Shown: one piece after another, positions 1 through 9,523 of the stretch | How positions within the stretch are numbered: position 1 is the first letter of the stretch | Layout: each line of letters opens with the position of its first letter | NCBI RefSeq assembly: GCF_010093595.1 | Contig: NW_022985458.1 | Location: 124,001 to 188,000, forward strand | Source: Mytilinidion resinicola | Taxonomy: Eukaryota > Ascomycota > Dothideomycetes > Mytilinidiales > Mytilinidiaceae | Direction of reading: 5' to 3' | DNA length: 64,000 nucleotides | Translations under genes and position numbers: made by a program | Notes under the pieces: generated by a model | Databases searched by the model: none | The model's input: only the letters and a program-made list of their open reading frames with translations | Told to the model about the DNA's origin: nothing

Positions 1-249
1 GGCCGGCCGCCTGGTGCAAAGAATAAGGCACCTAGAAAGAAGGCAGCACCACGGAAAGGGGCTGCGCAGCGTTATAATAGCGCTCATCCTGAGCCTCAGC
101 CAGCTCCTCAGCCTCAGCTAGCTCCTCAGCCTTAGGCAGCGCCAGCGCTGCTTCCTTATAAGGAGCTCCAACATTAGATAGCATTGTACAAGCAGTATAT
201 GGAGGGGTTAATGGATCAGGATAGCCAGGAAGGCGCGGCGGCGATGTAG
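1..249 (+). pseudogene. C-terminal piece of a transposon AT-hook protein, broken
   Basis: Frame 1 opens with an AT-hook core (GRPPGAKNK) followed by a Lys/Arg-rich stretch and a Pro-Gln repeat. This matches the minus-strand ORF at 29652-30050, which reads GRPPGAKDK at the same place. In-frame TAG codons at 133-135 and 172-174 interrupt a frame that otherwise continues to the TAG at 247-249; both fit CAG-to-TAG change. The AT-hook implies DNA binding, probably as the tail of a transposase. The catalytic part would lie left of the window. Confidence 0.6.
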
Positions 250-418
250 GGGGGCCAGGTTTGATGCAGAGAGGCCGTAATAAGGTAAGGATTTGACTGT
301 TTTGGCATGCTCATAGGCACGTAGGCACGTAGGTAGCAATACAACGGCCTATATACACTGTAGGAAACGGGAAGTATGCATAGTAAAACGGGTATGCTGC
401 ACAGCCTTGCCATAAGTA

Positions 419-540
419 GCCTCACGTACGGCCTCACGTACGGCCTCACGTACGGCCTCACGTACGGCCTCACGTACGGCCTCACGTACGGCCTCACGTA
501 CGGCCTCACGTACGGCCTCACGTGAGGCCTTACGTGTAGC
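419..540. repeat. 12-bp subterminal tandem array (8 perfect units plus 2 diverged)
   Basis: The unit CTCACGTACGGC repeats perfectly eight times from 421 to 516. Two changed units (CTCACGTGAGGC, CTTACGTGTAGC) follow. Read on the minus strand it spells an artificial (RPYV)n peptide, so the 121-aa minus-strand ORF across it is not a gene. The same CCTCACGTAC motif recurs, dispersed, near the equivalent end of the element at 29210-30209. That fits a subterminal transposase-binding array. Confidence 0.85.
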
Positions 541-802
541 TGGCCTATATATATAGCCTCACGGAAACGGTAAGAATGCACAATGAAATAGTGAGGCTGT
601 ACAGCCTTCCCATTTCATATAGATGCGCGTGAGAATTAAGCGCCGGAGCTTCCTCCGAGCCCTCCGGACCAATCAGAAGATCAGACGTAAGAAGGGTGTA
701 TACGGAGTAGAAAAGGGGTGTACACCGAGTAAATATAGGGTGTACATTTAGCAGCGCCCTTTCTAAAGCATTTAATAACTATTAGATCTATAGGAAGTAT
801 AT

Positions 803-1396
803 TATAACGGGTTATTTCTTCTATACTTTCTAAGTGCTTATATAAGGCAAGGTATAGGTTAAGTTGTTATTAGGATGCAATAGTTTTTAAAAGGTAAGGC
901 AAATCAATCTTAGGCATAAGACGGGGTTACTTCTAATAGGCAGTATTAAAGTTTTAAGTTAAATATAAGGTTTTTATCTATATAAATAAGTGTCCTTATA
1001 TATAGAAGTCCACTCCTATAAAATCTATACGCTTGTTATACTCGTGGGGCTTGCAGCCCTCGAGCGTCTCGAGCGCGTCGAGCGCTCTTACGGCTCTATG
1101 CTTACTTCCTCCTAGAGCCTAACAAGCTATTATATAACCTCCGTCTTATAATATTCCTATTCTTAGATTATTCCTATCCACCAGCAGTCTATAGAGGAGT
1201 CTAAGATCCCTATATAACTAACTCTCTAACCCTGTAGTCCTATAGTCTAGTTATATATTATTAGTCTAATTTGCTTACCTATTTCCTTAAGTGCCTTAGC
1301 ATTTAAGTAGTTTATATTACGGGTTGTAATACTTGCTTCCCCTTCTAAGGCTTTCGGCCTAAAAGTACCTCTATAGTGGGGTCTTAGATAAATAGC
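803..1396 (-). mobile_element. Truncated Ty3/Gypsy copy: 3' LTR plus about 65 bp of internal end
   Basis: Positions 803-1331 are the reverse complement of the LTRs at 41759-42292 and 48943-49476, with the same order of blocks throughout. From 1332 to about 1396 the match continues into the sequence just inside the 3' LTR of those elements (AGCCTTAGAAG, polypurine-like). It then stops where the RGS-like gene relic begins. This is therefore a truncated element and not a solo LTR. Many transitions separate it from the other copies. Confidence 0.85.
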
Positions 1397-1457
1397 TAGC
1401 CTTGTAGGGTTCTAGATGTCCCGTAGATTGCGGACGTTGCGATGAGCTAAGGCTATA

Positions 1458-2015
1458 TTAGAGCCATAACCGTACCACTGCTCCCAAACTGAGCCGCAAT
1501 GAGGAACTACTCACTTGAACCAGCACTCCAAGTCCTATCAAGACATAGGTCTTGCGTAGCGCAGTAAGCGTCTGCCATCTCGACACAAGCCCCCTCCAGC
1601 CGGGCGGGTGTCGCCGATTCCTCAAAGCTAACGTCCCCTGCTCGCCTTCCAGCATCAGTTGTTGCTAATTACTAACATTCTCCAGCTGCGCAATGTTGGC
1701 TTGGAAAAGAGCGATGCCAAACGGCAAATAGACGCTCATGATCCAGAATTCGGCGCTGCACGGAAAATGTCCGTTCGATGTGTAGGCAAGCAAGATCTTG
1801 ATCAGATACACGTGGAGAAAGGCAACGGCGGCGACGGCGAGCGGGATGTTGCGCATCCTCAGAAACGAGACGTTGCGATTGATGAGGAGCCATATTGACC
1901 CAGCGCTCAGGATGATGGTCCAGGCGATTGTGATTCCGGCGTATAGCTTTCCTAGATGGTCCCAGTTTACGAGGCTGCTCCAGTCGCGCCCTTTAGGGTT
2001 CACATGGAACGTCAT
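1458..2015 (-). pseudogene. Relic of a fungal RGS-type integral membrane protein
   Basis: The start at 2015 opens MTFHVNPKGRDW. The frame then has hydrophobic segments and the motif FWIMSVYLPFGIALFQ, which I recognise from fungal 7TM proteins with a C-terminal RGS (regulator of G-protein signalling) domain. An in-frame TAG at 1665-1667 interrupts it, after which the same frame runs on to 1458 with a further family-like hydrophobic segment (LRKTYVLIGLGVLVQV). Only the first three or so membrane segments survive; the RGS part is missing and a Gypsy fragment abuts the broken end. The stop fits CAG to TAG. The family call is from memory of its N-terminal pattern. Confidence 0.6.
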
Positions 2016-3348
2016 GATTGTGATGTGGAGAACTAGAATAGAAATAGACGGATTACTTGAGCGATTGCAAAGACATGAGAACGAAGGATACGGTACTGCG
2101 CAAGCCAGCGGCAGTATAGAGAAATGAAGCTGAAGAAAGACAGGCAATGCAAACGGCCTTATCATTGACCTCAGCCCGCAGTGAGTGCGGGTTTGGATGC
2201 GGTGTTGACATCAGATCTGCAGCCACAGGGTTTCCAGGCAGCCTACATGCGAATAGCACGCTGTCGTACTCTAAAGCGTCAGTACCGATGCTACGCGTCG
2301 TCTCTCAACCACGGGTCCCCCTCCGAGCACGCTTGGCCTGACGTCGGAGGCAGTCGATGCGCAGGGTTGAGAGGAGGCTAGAGATGCGGCGGAGATCATC
2401 CCGTTGATTGCTTCTCGAGTAACCGAGCGTCGGCTAGGCGAGAACGGCAAATATGTCGAGCCTGGCGCTCGCTGATTGGGCACGCCACAGCACACCTTAT
2501 GTGTCCTCCTACTCCTATGAGTGGCTGGCTGGCGGGACGGGAAGCTCCAGGTCCCAATGCCGGGAAGATCGTCATCGGCTGAAGCTGAGATCGCTGCGGC
2601 GTATTGGCCTGGTAACAAAACCCTGCTAGAGGGGCGGCGAAGTATTTTTAGCAAGCTTCCCCACAATTTGTGAAGCCCATCATCATCATCGCAGTCCTGC
2701 AAGGGATTCCTGGTTCAGACGATTCCTTCTAAACAGCTACTGCTACGGAGTGTCCTGAAGGGCTTAACAGGACAGTGACGGCGAAGTTGCTGCTCGTCAC
2801 GCTTGGAGGGCCGTGGCGCCACCTCCCTTCTCACATTACCAGCCTCCTAGCCCGATACGAGCCTTGAAACACTTCGCATACGAAGTCAGAAAAGTCGCTC
2901 TCCTTGCACGTGATGGCTACCAAATGCAGATACCGAGAACATCGTTCTGTAACGGCACGGAGACACGTTGCGAGTCTAGTGGATCGTCCAGTATGTAACT
3001 GCAAGGGCGCACCACTTTGAGGGGCCGGGTATGCGGCTGGGGCTGACTGTCGCAATCCCATTTCACATGATGCCGGAGCCGCCCATGTCACGTTAGGTCG
3101 TAGTGGCATCGTGTGGCATGGACATGACAATCTGTTTGAACCTACGCTCAGGAGGGCAAAGTAGGAAGTCAAACAGTGGCATATAGTTGCCTTCACTTGA
3201 AGTAAATCAGCGGAAGTGACCTCTCTACTTATAGTCGTACTATCTCTATTCAACCCCTTCCTCAAGAGATGATAGCATCTCCAGCGTCTTATTACGGAAC
3301 AAACTCCGTCCAACTGAAACAAGTCTGAGTCCTATTACCTATACAGGG
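2016..3348. other. Gene-poor stretch, no supported gene
   Basis: Several overlapping ORFs up to 163 codons occur on both strands (2271-2702 and 2831-3322 on minus, among others). None shows a recognisable motif, a plausible splice continuation or a composition unlike its antisense partner. I see no RNA gene and no transposon end. Confidence 0.5.
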
Positions 3349-3552
3349 AAGTCTTGGCACTCTGATACAAAAGTGTAGAGAACCGCTACTAAAATCGTCA
3401 TCCTAAACAGGGGATGACACCTGTCAACCATTCCCCAGTGCAGCAAGTCTTGGCACCATTCAGACAAAAGTGTAGAGCATCGTCGATTCTCCCCGTTCCC
3501 CTGTCACCTCCTCGTCCAGGCAAGTCTTGGCTTTTGGTAGGAAAAGTGTAGA
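3349..3552. repeat. Three-copy short dispersed repeat (31-33 bp core)
   Basis: A core beginning AAGTCTTGGC and ending AAAAGTGTAGA occurs at 3349-3380, 3445-3477 and 3522-3552. The variable 10-12 nt middle and the 64 and 44 nt gaps between copies differ, so the two ends of the core are what is conserved. It resembles paired short boxes more than a simple satellite. Function unknown. Confidence 0.75.
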
Positions 3553-3589
3553 AGGCAGGCACTGGAAAACGGTCAGCTGACCAACCTCG

Positions 3590-3796
3590 CCATTAAGCCC
3601 ATTCCGGAAAGCCCAGCAAAACCTCAAGAGTAAAACTGCCGAACTTCACAAGGTGACCCATTCCCTCCAAGAGCAGCTCAGTGCTTTCTCACCGTCACTC
3701 CCATTAATGATCATGGGCGTCAGTAGCGGTCAGTGGAAGCGCGACGGAATTAGGGACAACGCTCCTACAAGCAAGCAACGACCGCCGAACAGCTAA
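3590..3796 (+). pseudogene. Possible degraded coding relic with helical segment
   Basis: The frame around 3592 reads a heptad-like stretch (KAQQNLKSKTAELHKV, then LQEQLSAF) to a stop near 3795. A neighbouring frame just upstream reads QALENGQLTNLAIK, which could be the same coiled coil after a one-base shift. No start codon or family can be assigned. The remaining 3797-4033 shows nothing recognisable. Confidence 0.25.
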
Positions 3797-4033
3797 ACAA
3801 GGAAGCCAGATACCAACTAGTGATTAACGTAGCCGGGTCGACGAAGAGGCGGCAAATAAGGTTTTGGCTACTGAGGTCGTGAAGAGCACAATTACTCCGG
3901 GTACAAGGGATATCGAAGGGCTCGCCGGGGCCATAGTCAGGGACTTCCGCATGTGGAATTTGTGCATTCTCTTCGAACTATGTGGAGAGATTCCTTGGAC
4001 TCGGAAACGCTCCTAATTACCGCTAACATATTT

Positions 4034-4540
4034 TCACGTTACCATATATGAAGTTCTCCATCGCCTGTCTATCCAATCTTTCAACTTCTCCCGATCTGCT
4101 GCGAGGCCCAATAAAGCAAAGATTTTATCTCGTGAATTAGCTGACTCTGGGTGGTGGGGGGCGTGGCGATGAAGATTCACGCTGCCAACGCATCTTGCGC
4201 CGAGTAGAGCTGCCAGTGGGAATCTGGCATATCTAGAGACCTTCCAGGAAGATAGCATGATATAAGGCCTGTGATGAATTAGGACCGGATGAGTCCATAG
4301 TGATATGGCGTCAATCTTAACTTTCGGTGAATTTCGCTATGAGGGCGCCCCGCAAAGCGCAGTATGCATTAAGAGCAGTGCTTACATCAACGGCGCATGA
4401 TAGCCTTGGTTCCACAAATAAGTCCTGCCAGGAAGAGTAGTTTCCTGCAGAACCCGTATTCGTCCCTGCCACGGTTGGGTAAAAAGATCGTTCAAGCCAG
4501 CTATTAGCAGCAGATTATCCTGATCATGCCAGCCACTAAT
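4034..4540 (-). pseudogene. HET-domain (heterokaryon incompatibility) gene relic
   Basis: Two blocks typical of the HET domain (PF06985) lie in order on the minus strand. One, at about 4390-4500, reads LFTQPWQGRIRVLQE, matching the family's PW..R.WV.QE block. The other, at about 4080-4140, reads SRDKIFALLGLAADRE, matching the (D)PRDK.FALLGL block. They fall in different frames with stops between them, and no intact N-terminus is visible. HET proteins mediate non-self recognition and cell death. This copy cannot make one. Confidence 0.65.
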
Positions 4541-4909
4541 AGAATAAAAGAGACTTTAGAGTGCATCTTGGGAAGACGTCATTGTCCTAGTGGCCGGTCT
4601 CATCGTGGCCTTTAATCAACTGAGGGGGATTAGCCTCCCAGTGACCGCACTCGACGATGTGAACGTTGCATGTGGTTTCAGCAGTGTACATTGCTGAGGC
4701 AAATATCATCAAGCAATACATGGACACTGTTGTGGTTCCACTCACTATAACATCGCAAAAACCGTCATCTTTAGGTAAACAAAGTGAATAAAGACAAACC
4801 ACAAGGATTGCCTGAACGCCTTCTCCTTATCAACTGTTAGTTTGTGGATCGAGATAAAAGCATGGCCAGATGAACATGAGAGGTTGATAATGATGTAGGC
4901 TGATAGACC
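4541..4909. other. Spacer between HET relic and P450 3' end
   Basis: No gene supported. A 71-codon minus-strand ORF at 4587-4802 has no motif. This interval should contain the P450 terminator, but I see no distinctive signal. Confidence 0.4.
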
Positions 4910-6669
4910 TTACATCTCCCTTCGTCTGAACTGCACAATCGGCCCATCCTTCAAACAGAGAAATGCATCCTTGACGACCATTTGCTTCGGCTCCTTTTGA
5001 TCTTGACCACACTCCTTACTTCCCTCCCCTACTTTGACCTTCTCCCCATCCGCAATTCGGACATCCAAACGCCAAAGCGTCCGCGCAAAAGTTAGTAGCA
5101 GTTCCAGCATAGCTACTTTCTGGCCCGCACAATTGCCTGGTCCGATCGAGAAAGGGTGGAACCCCTTTCGAAGGTTCAAGATATCAGTTTCGGTGTTGAT
5201 CTCGTCCGGGATCCAGCGTTCTGGGCGGAACGTGTTCGCATCTCCGTATACCGACTCGTTGTGGCCGAGTGACCAGTTTGCACATCCAACAACTATGCCT
5301 GCGGGATAGAACATGCCGTCAATGGTTGCACCGCCGGAAAGAACCTCGCGCGGCAATTCGCTGGGAGCGGGATGGCTGAGGCGCAGAGTCTCGTCAATGC
5401 ACGCGCGCAGGTACTTAGCCTGCGACAACCTTGGGCCGAGCGTAATGTCATCGAGCGAAGAGAACTCTGAGCGGATTTCTGAGACTAGTTTGGCTAGTTT
5501 GGCAGGGTTATGCACTAGATAGAAGAAGAGGGCGCAGATTGTTGTGGCTGAGGTGTCGGTACCAGCAAGGACCAGCAGGCGGGCTTCAGAGAGGAGGTGG
5601 TCGCGACTGAAGGCAGGAAGGTTGGTTTCTGGGTCCTTTGCGGTGATGAGAAAGTGGAACATGTCTTCGCGGACGGAAGAGGAGCTGGGGGATGAGGAGG
5701 AAGATTTGTAAGACTCGATGCGTTGGTCAACGCTGTTTTCAATAAAGGCCGAGTAGTCCTTGATGTCCTTATGCCTGACTCGATCCATGACGGCGTTTAG
5801 GCTGCGGGGTTTGAGCCACAGGATCAGACGTAGCAGGGGGAACTTGGACAACTAGTCGTCGATCAGCGTCCTGAAGTTCTCTACAATGCCAAAGCTTGGG
5901 GTGGATGCATACCTTGTAACCCACAGCCACGTGCTTCATGATCAGATGCGGCAGGCTCTTCAGTTTGTTCTCGCCCGGCTCCTTGGTTTTGAAGTCTTGC
6001 CCGAAGCATAGATCCCCGAGGAGATCGAAGACCAGGTAGTCAATCCACGTCGCCATGTTTCGTGGCGAGGACCACAGCCTCTTGCCACCAAGCGCAGCAT
6101 TCTTTACCTCATCCTGCTCGGTCCCAGCATCGACTTCGCCCACGAGCAACTCCGCCCAGCGATCGATATGCCGCACCAGGAACGGGCTCGCGGCCTTGAG
6201 CGACTGCTCGGTAAAGGCCAGGTTGAGCAGCCGCCTCTTCTTCGCGTGCAGTACGGGATCGGTTGCAGTGATTGTGTTGACATCGTGCTCGCTGCGCTGC
6301 CACATTTTGTAGAAGGCGGAGCGCGTGGTATTTGCGCGGGGGCCGTATATGTCGGCATAAGCACGAGTGGTGTTGAAGAGAATGAGGTCGGGGGCAGCGC
6401 GAATCTTGTCGCCGTGGATCTGGAACTGCTTCCATATCCACAAGTGGCGGTCACCTTTGCAGGCGTGGTAGAAGGAGGGGAGGCAGGAGATGCGGGCTAG
6501 AAGGGGGCCGGGCGTGGAGGCGAGCGGATGGAAAAAGAGATTGTATATGACGGTGGCGATGACCTAGGGAGCCGTCAGCGCCTTGAATCGTGCAGGCTAA
6601 GATGCGCGGTGGAGGACGGCGACGACGTACATAGCTGGCGACTATGGCCAGTACGAGCGGAAGGATCAT
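4910..6669 (-). CDS. Cytochrome P450 monooxygenase (cluster tailoring enzyme)
   Basis: Three-exon model: 6631-6669, 5913-6563, 4910-5851, with GT-AG introns of 67 and 61 nt. Phases are consistent and give 543 aa, normal for a fungal microsomal P450. The ATG at 6669 begins a hydrophobic N-terminal anchor (MILPLVLAIVASY) followed by the hinge-like LFFHPLASTPGP. Diagnostic motifs are the I-helix AGTDTS (about 326-331), ExxR as ETLR (384-387), FRPERW (438-443) and the haem loop FSIGPGNCAG with the thiolate ligand Cys471. It should insert oxygen into the polyketide using a P450 reductase at the ER membrane; substrate and position are unknown. It is divergent from the beta-lactamase-fold gene, sharing a 567-bp spacer with it. 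Confidence 0.9.
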
Positions 6670-7236
6670 GGCGGGGATGCTGTGCACTAAGCTGGTGGAG
6701 AAGCGAGAGTGGTCAGGTACTTGCTCGGCAAGCAGACGATGGCAGCTCCCTGGCCGCTGTTCACTGCTCGCTGGTGACTGTTCGCTGTTCACTGTTCGTT
6801 GACCCGCGGAGCGAGCAGCACAGCCGTGAGCCGGCCTTTGTGAAGGGTTGGCCTCACCGCACGGGGATGGACGCACGGGGACGCACGGGGACGCACGGGA
6901 CCTGCCCTGCCGCTGCACGCCATCGCGCCCCTCCCGCTGTACGCCATCGCGCCCCTCCCGCTGCCGCACCGCAACCCCAGTCTGTCCATTCCAATCACAG
7001 CGCCCTGTAGCTTATGCTTCCACGCATGCGCTCGACATCTCTGCATCTCTGCCCCGCCCTCCGCCGCAGATCCCGCTGCACGCCATCGCGCCCCTCCCGC
7101 TGCACGCCATCGCGCCCCCCCCCGCTGCCGCACCGCAACCCCAGTCTGTCCATTCCAATCACAGCGCCCGGTGGCTTATGCTTCCACGCATGCGCTCGAC
7201 GCTCACCATCTCTGCATCTCTGCCTCACCCTCCGCC
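6670..7236. promoter_or_regulatory. Divergent promoter region with a 163-bp tandem duplication
   Basis: This spacer separates the start codons of the P450 (minus) and the beta-lactamase-fold gene (plus), so it should hold both promoters. A unit beginning CGCTGCACGCCATCGCGCC at 6911 recurs at 7074, giving two copies of about 163 bp with few differences, the second ending at the ATG at 7237. Inside each unit a 25-bp-scale subrepeat (CCATCGCGCCCCTCCCGCTG) occurs twice. A further ACGCACGGGG repeat lies at about 6870-6900. Minus-strand and plus-strand ORFs through here are repeat artefacts. Confidence 0.7.
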
Positions 7237-8844
7237 ATGGACGACTCTCTGGTCGCTCGCCTGAAAGCGCAGTCCGCCGCCATCGCCGATATCCAGCGTG
7301 TCGCTGGCACGCCAGGCCTTTCGCTGGGTGTCTTCCACCATGGGCGCATCCTTCATACCGCGCATTTTGGCCGCCGCGACGTTGGCAGCCTCGAGCCCGT
7401 CAACGATGACTCGGTCTATTTTGTCGCATCCGCCTTCAAAATCGTAACCGTCTCTGCCATCGCCAGGCTTGTCACAGATGGTCTCTTGGGCTGGGACGTT
7501 CCCGTCCGCGACTATCTTCCTGCCTTCCAACAGCGCCACGACGAAGTCGGCCTCAAGGCAACCATACGAGATCTGATCGCCAACCGCACGGGCTGGCCCA
7601 TGGCGAGCTGCTATTGGGGCCAGCAAAATGGCGAGCAGCTGCTGGACAAGAGCGAGTTCGTGTCGATTGCAAACTCCCTGGAAGCCGTGAAGCCATTCCG
7701 TTCAACCTTCATCTACTCGCAGTGGAACTACTGTCTTATTCACATCATCGTCGAGAGTGTCACTGGAAAGTCCTTTGGACACTTCGTTCGCGAGGCTATA
7801 TTCGAACCGCTGCACCTCACGAGCTCAACCTTTGACATTCCGACCACCACGAATCTCGCGAAACCGCACGCTACGCGGAATGACGGAAGCGCCTGCAGCA
7901 TCACAACCAACAACTTCGACTCTTCTACTGGATTGGCTGCTGGTGGGGGTGGGAAATCAACCATCAAAGAAATGCTCACAATCTACATGGCCTTGCTCGC
8001 TGCCTACCGGCATCAAGTTGACAACAACGTCGACACAACCCCCAACTCGCCCTTCACTCAACTCCGTACCATCTTCACTCCGCATATCCACGTCACTAGA
8101 TCTCAGCTCGATAAGCAAGCTTACTGCCTCGGTCTGTACCGCACCCAACTCCCTGGGAACCTCAGCTGCGCAAGCATCAACTCCCTCATGCTACGCAACA
8201 AAATTCCAATATTCGGCGACGCTTCAGGGACGGACATCTTCCACCACAGTTCGACTACCCCAGGATATTTTGGTGCCATGTACATGGTACCCAGCACGCA
8301 GAGCGGCGTAGTTGTCCTCACCAACGCAACGCCACTAATGGACGCTGCCGATTTCAGCGCCCAACTCCTTCTCTCTGTCCTCTTGGGAGTCAAAGCACCT
8401 GCACACCTCCTCAGTCTTGCCAAAACGGCAGCCAAGACTCAGATAGGCTGGTACGACCAACTATCCTCGTTTCTCGCAAGCGGCAAGACTGACACGCCCC
8501 CCACACACCCCCTATCTGCATATTCCGGCACCTATATTAACGCTGCGCACAACTTCAGAATTCTCGTCACGCCACGGGCTGATGGCTTGCACGTCTCAAT
8601 GCAAGGGAAGCCTCTGACGACATATGTACTCAAGCCGTGGGATGGTGATTCGTTCTCCTGGGAAGTCGATAGGGAGCGAGAGCTAATCGATCGGGGAATG
8701 TTCCTTACGCCGTTTCCTCAGATACATTTGATGCACTTTGGGGTCACGGAGAAGGCTGTACAGAGCTTGACGTGGCAGCACGACCCGCTTGCGGAGCCAG
8801 AGCTTTTTCAAAGGGATGACGGCGAGGCGCTAGCGAGGCTGTAG
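7237..8844 (+). CDS. Beta-lactamase-fold serine hydrolase / transesterase
   Basis: Single exon, 535 aa. I chose the ATG at 7237 (context CCGCCATGG) over one 22 codons upstream because the upstream part lies in the duplicated spacer. The PF00144 fold shows the SxxK nucleophile as SAFK (Ser65, Lys68), a YSQ triad at Tyr160 where YxN is usual, and a third-motif-like HHSSTTPGY. A C-terminal domain from about residue 425 resembles the lipocalin-like tail seen on some members. Fungal relatives include LovD-type acyltransferases and esterases. Here it may release, hydrolyse or transfer the polyketide acyl chain. Beta-lactam resistance is not implied. Confidence 0.85.
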   Translation: MDDSLVARLKAQSAAIADIQRVAGTPGLSLGVFHHGRILHTAHFGRRDVGSLEPVNDDSVYFVASAFKIVTVSAIARLVTDGLLGWDVPVRDYLPAFQQRHDEVGLKATIRDLIANRTGWPMASCYWGQQNGEQLLDKSEFVSIANSLEAVKPFRSTFIYSQWNYCLIHIIVESVTGKSFGHFVREAIFEPLHLTSSTFDIPTTTNLAKPHATRNDGSACSITTNNFDSSTGLAAGGGGKSTIKEMLTIYMALLAAYRHQVDNNVDTTPNSPFTQLRTIFTPHIHVTRSQLDKQAYCLGLYRTQLPGNLSCASINSLMLRNKIPIFGDASGTDIFHHSSTTPGYFGAMYMVPSTQSGVVVLTNATPLMDAADFSAQLLLSVLLGVKAPAHLLSLAKTAAKTQIGWYDQLSSFLASGKTDTPPTHPLSAYSGTYINAAHNFRILVTPRADGLHVSMQGKPLTTYVLKPWDGDSFSWEVDRERELIDRGMFLTPFPQIHLMHFGVTEKAVQSLTWQHDPLAEPELFQRDDGEALARL

Positions 8845-9523
8845 TTGCAATGGTGAGACATACAAATGGGAGAAAACACGGTAGTCGAGAATGACCCCAA
8901 GGAATTTGTACCGCCTGCCGGCTATGGTGCGAGCTGCGCCCTTTTACTTTCGGAGTCCGACACTTCCAAAGTCAAAGGCGCAATGTTGTACCGTAAGCAT
9001 GCCGTCGTTCCACAAAAGGTATTGGGGTGAGACCTAATTCTGGTGTCAAGCTACACCCAACGGCTCCTGAAACGGGGCACTGCTTGGTTGGTAGCTAGGG
9101 TGGAGACGTTGTCTCCCGATATATATTGCGTTACATGCTCTCATCAGCTAAGCTGTGAACCGGTACTCGGGGTGTCGCGTACATGCAATGTGATCGTGAC
9201 CTCGACCTACACTCCTCCTCCTTGCATCAGCCTACCTTTTGACGGTACCTTCCAAACGTGAAACTCGAGGGGATGCTCTTTACCCCCCCTCCCGCACTCC
9301 AGCCGGACTCCGTAGGCTATATGAAGCGTGCATGTACAACTTGTACGTGACTTCACAGTTCGCAACAGAATTTGTAGAGGAACGCTCAGGCCCCGTCCGA
9401 GCCGTAGCAAGGCGAGCCACTTGAAAACCTATAATCGGGCCAAGGTCGCGATTGGGCTCATCTCGCACGTCGTTCCATAGCATCCATTTTCTCAGCCCAT
9501 AGCAACGGCTCCACACCTACGCC
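8845..9523. other. Intergenic, promoter of the 7TM gene
   Basis: No gene supported. Short ORFs (9043-9261 on plus, 9207-9410 on minus) overlap each other and lack motifs. The region should carry the terminator of the hydrolase gene and the promoter of the membrane protein gene. No clear TATA box. Confidence 0.4.

Larger units (their letters stand above)
1..759 (+). mobile_element. 3' end of a TIR DNA transposon, cut by the window edge
   Basis: The right end carries a GCGCCC terminus at about 754-759, preceded by subterminal GTGTACA-type motifs and a CCAATCAGA block. The same arrangement occurs at both ends of the complete element at 29210-30209. The order coding C-terminus, then a conserved stretch (about 250-320), then CCTCACGTAC subterminal motifs, then terminus is the same in the two copies. 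Only the 3' part is in the window. The superfamily is not certain; subterminal repeats and long TIRs fit several cut-and-paste groups. Confidence 0.7.

Noticed and set aside
216..581. 121-aa minus-strand ORF rich in RPYV repeats
   Set aside because: It is the read-through of the 12-bp tandem array inside a transposon end; no other coding sign.
2831..3322. 163-aa minus-strand ORF
   Set aside because: No motif, low-complexity or splice continuation, and no recognisable family; length alone is not enough in GC-balanced DNA.
6451..7133. Overlapping ORFs between the P450 and the hydrolase on both strands
   Set aside because: They are translations of the duplicated promoter unit and of the P450 exon 1 and intron in wrong frames.
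7171..7236. Alternative upstream start of the beta-lactamase-fold gene
   Set aside because: The 22 extra codons lie in the tandem-duplicated spacer; the ATG at 7237 has a better context.
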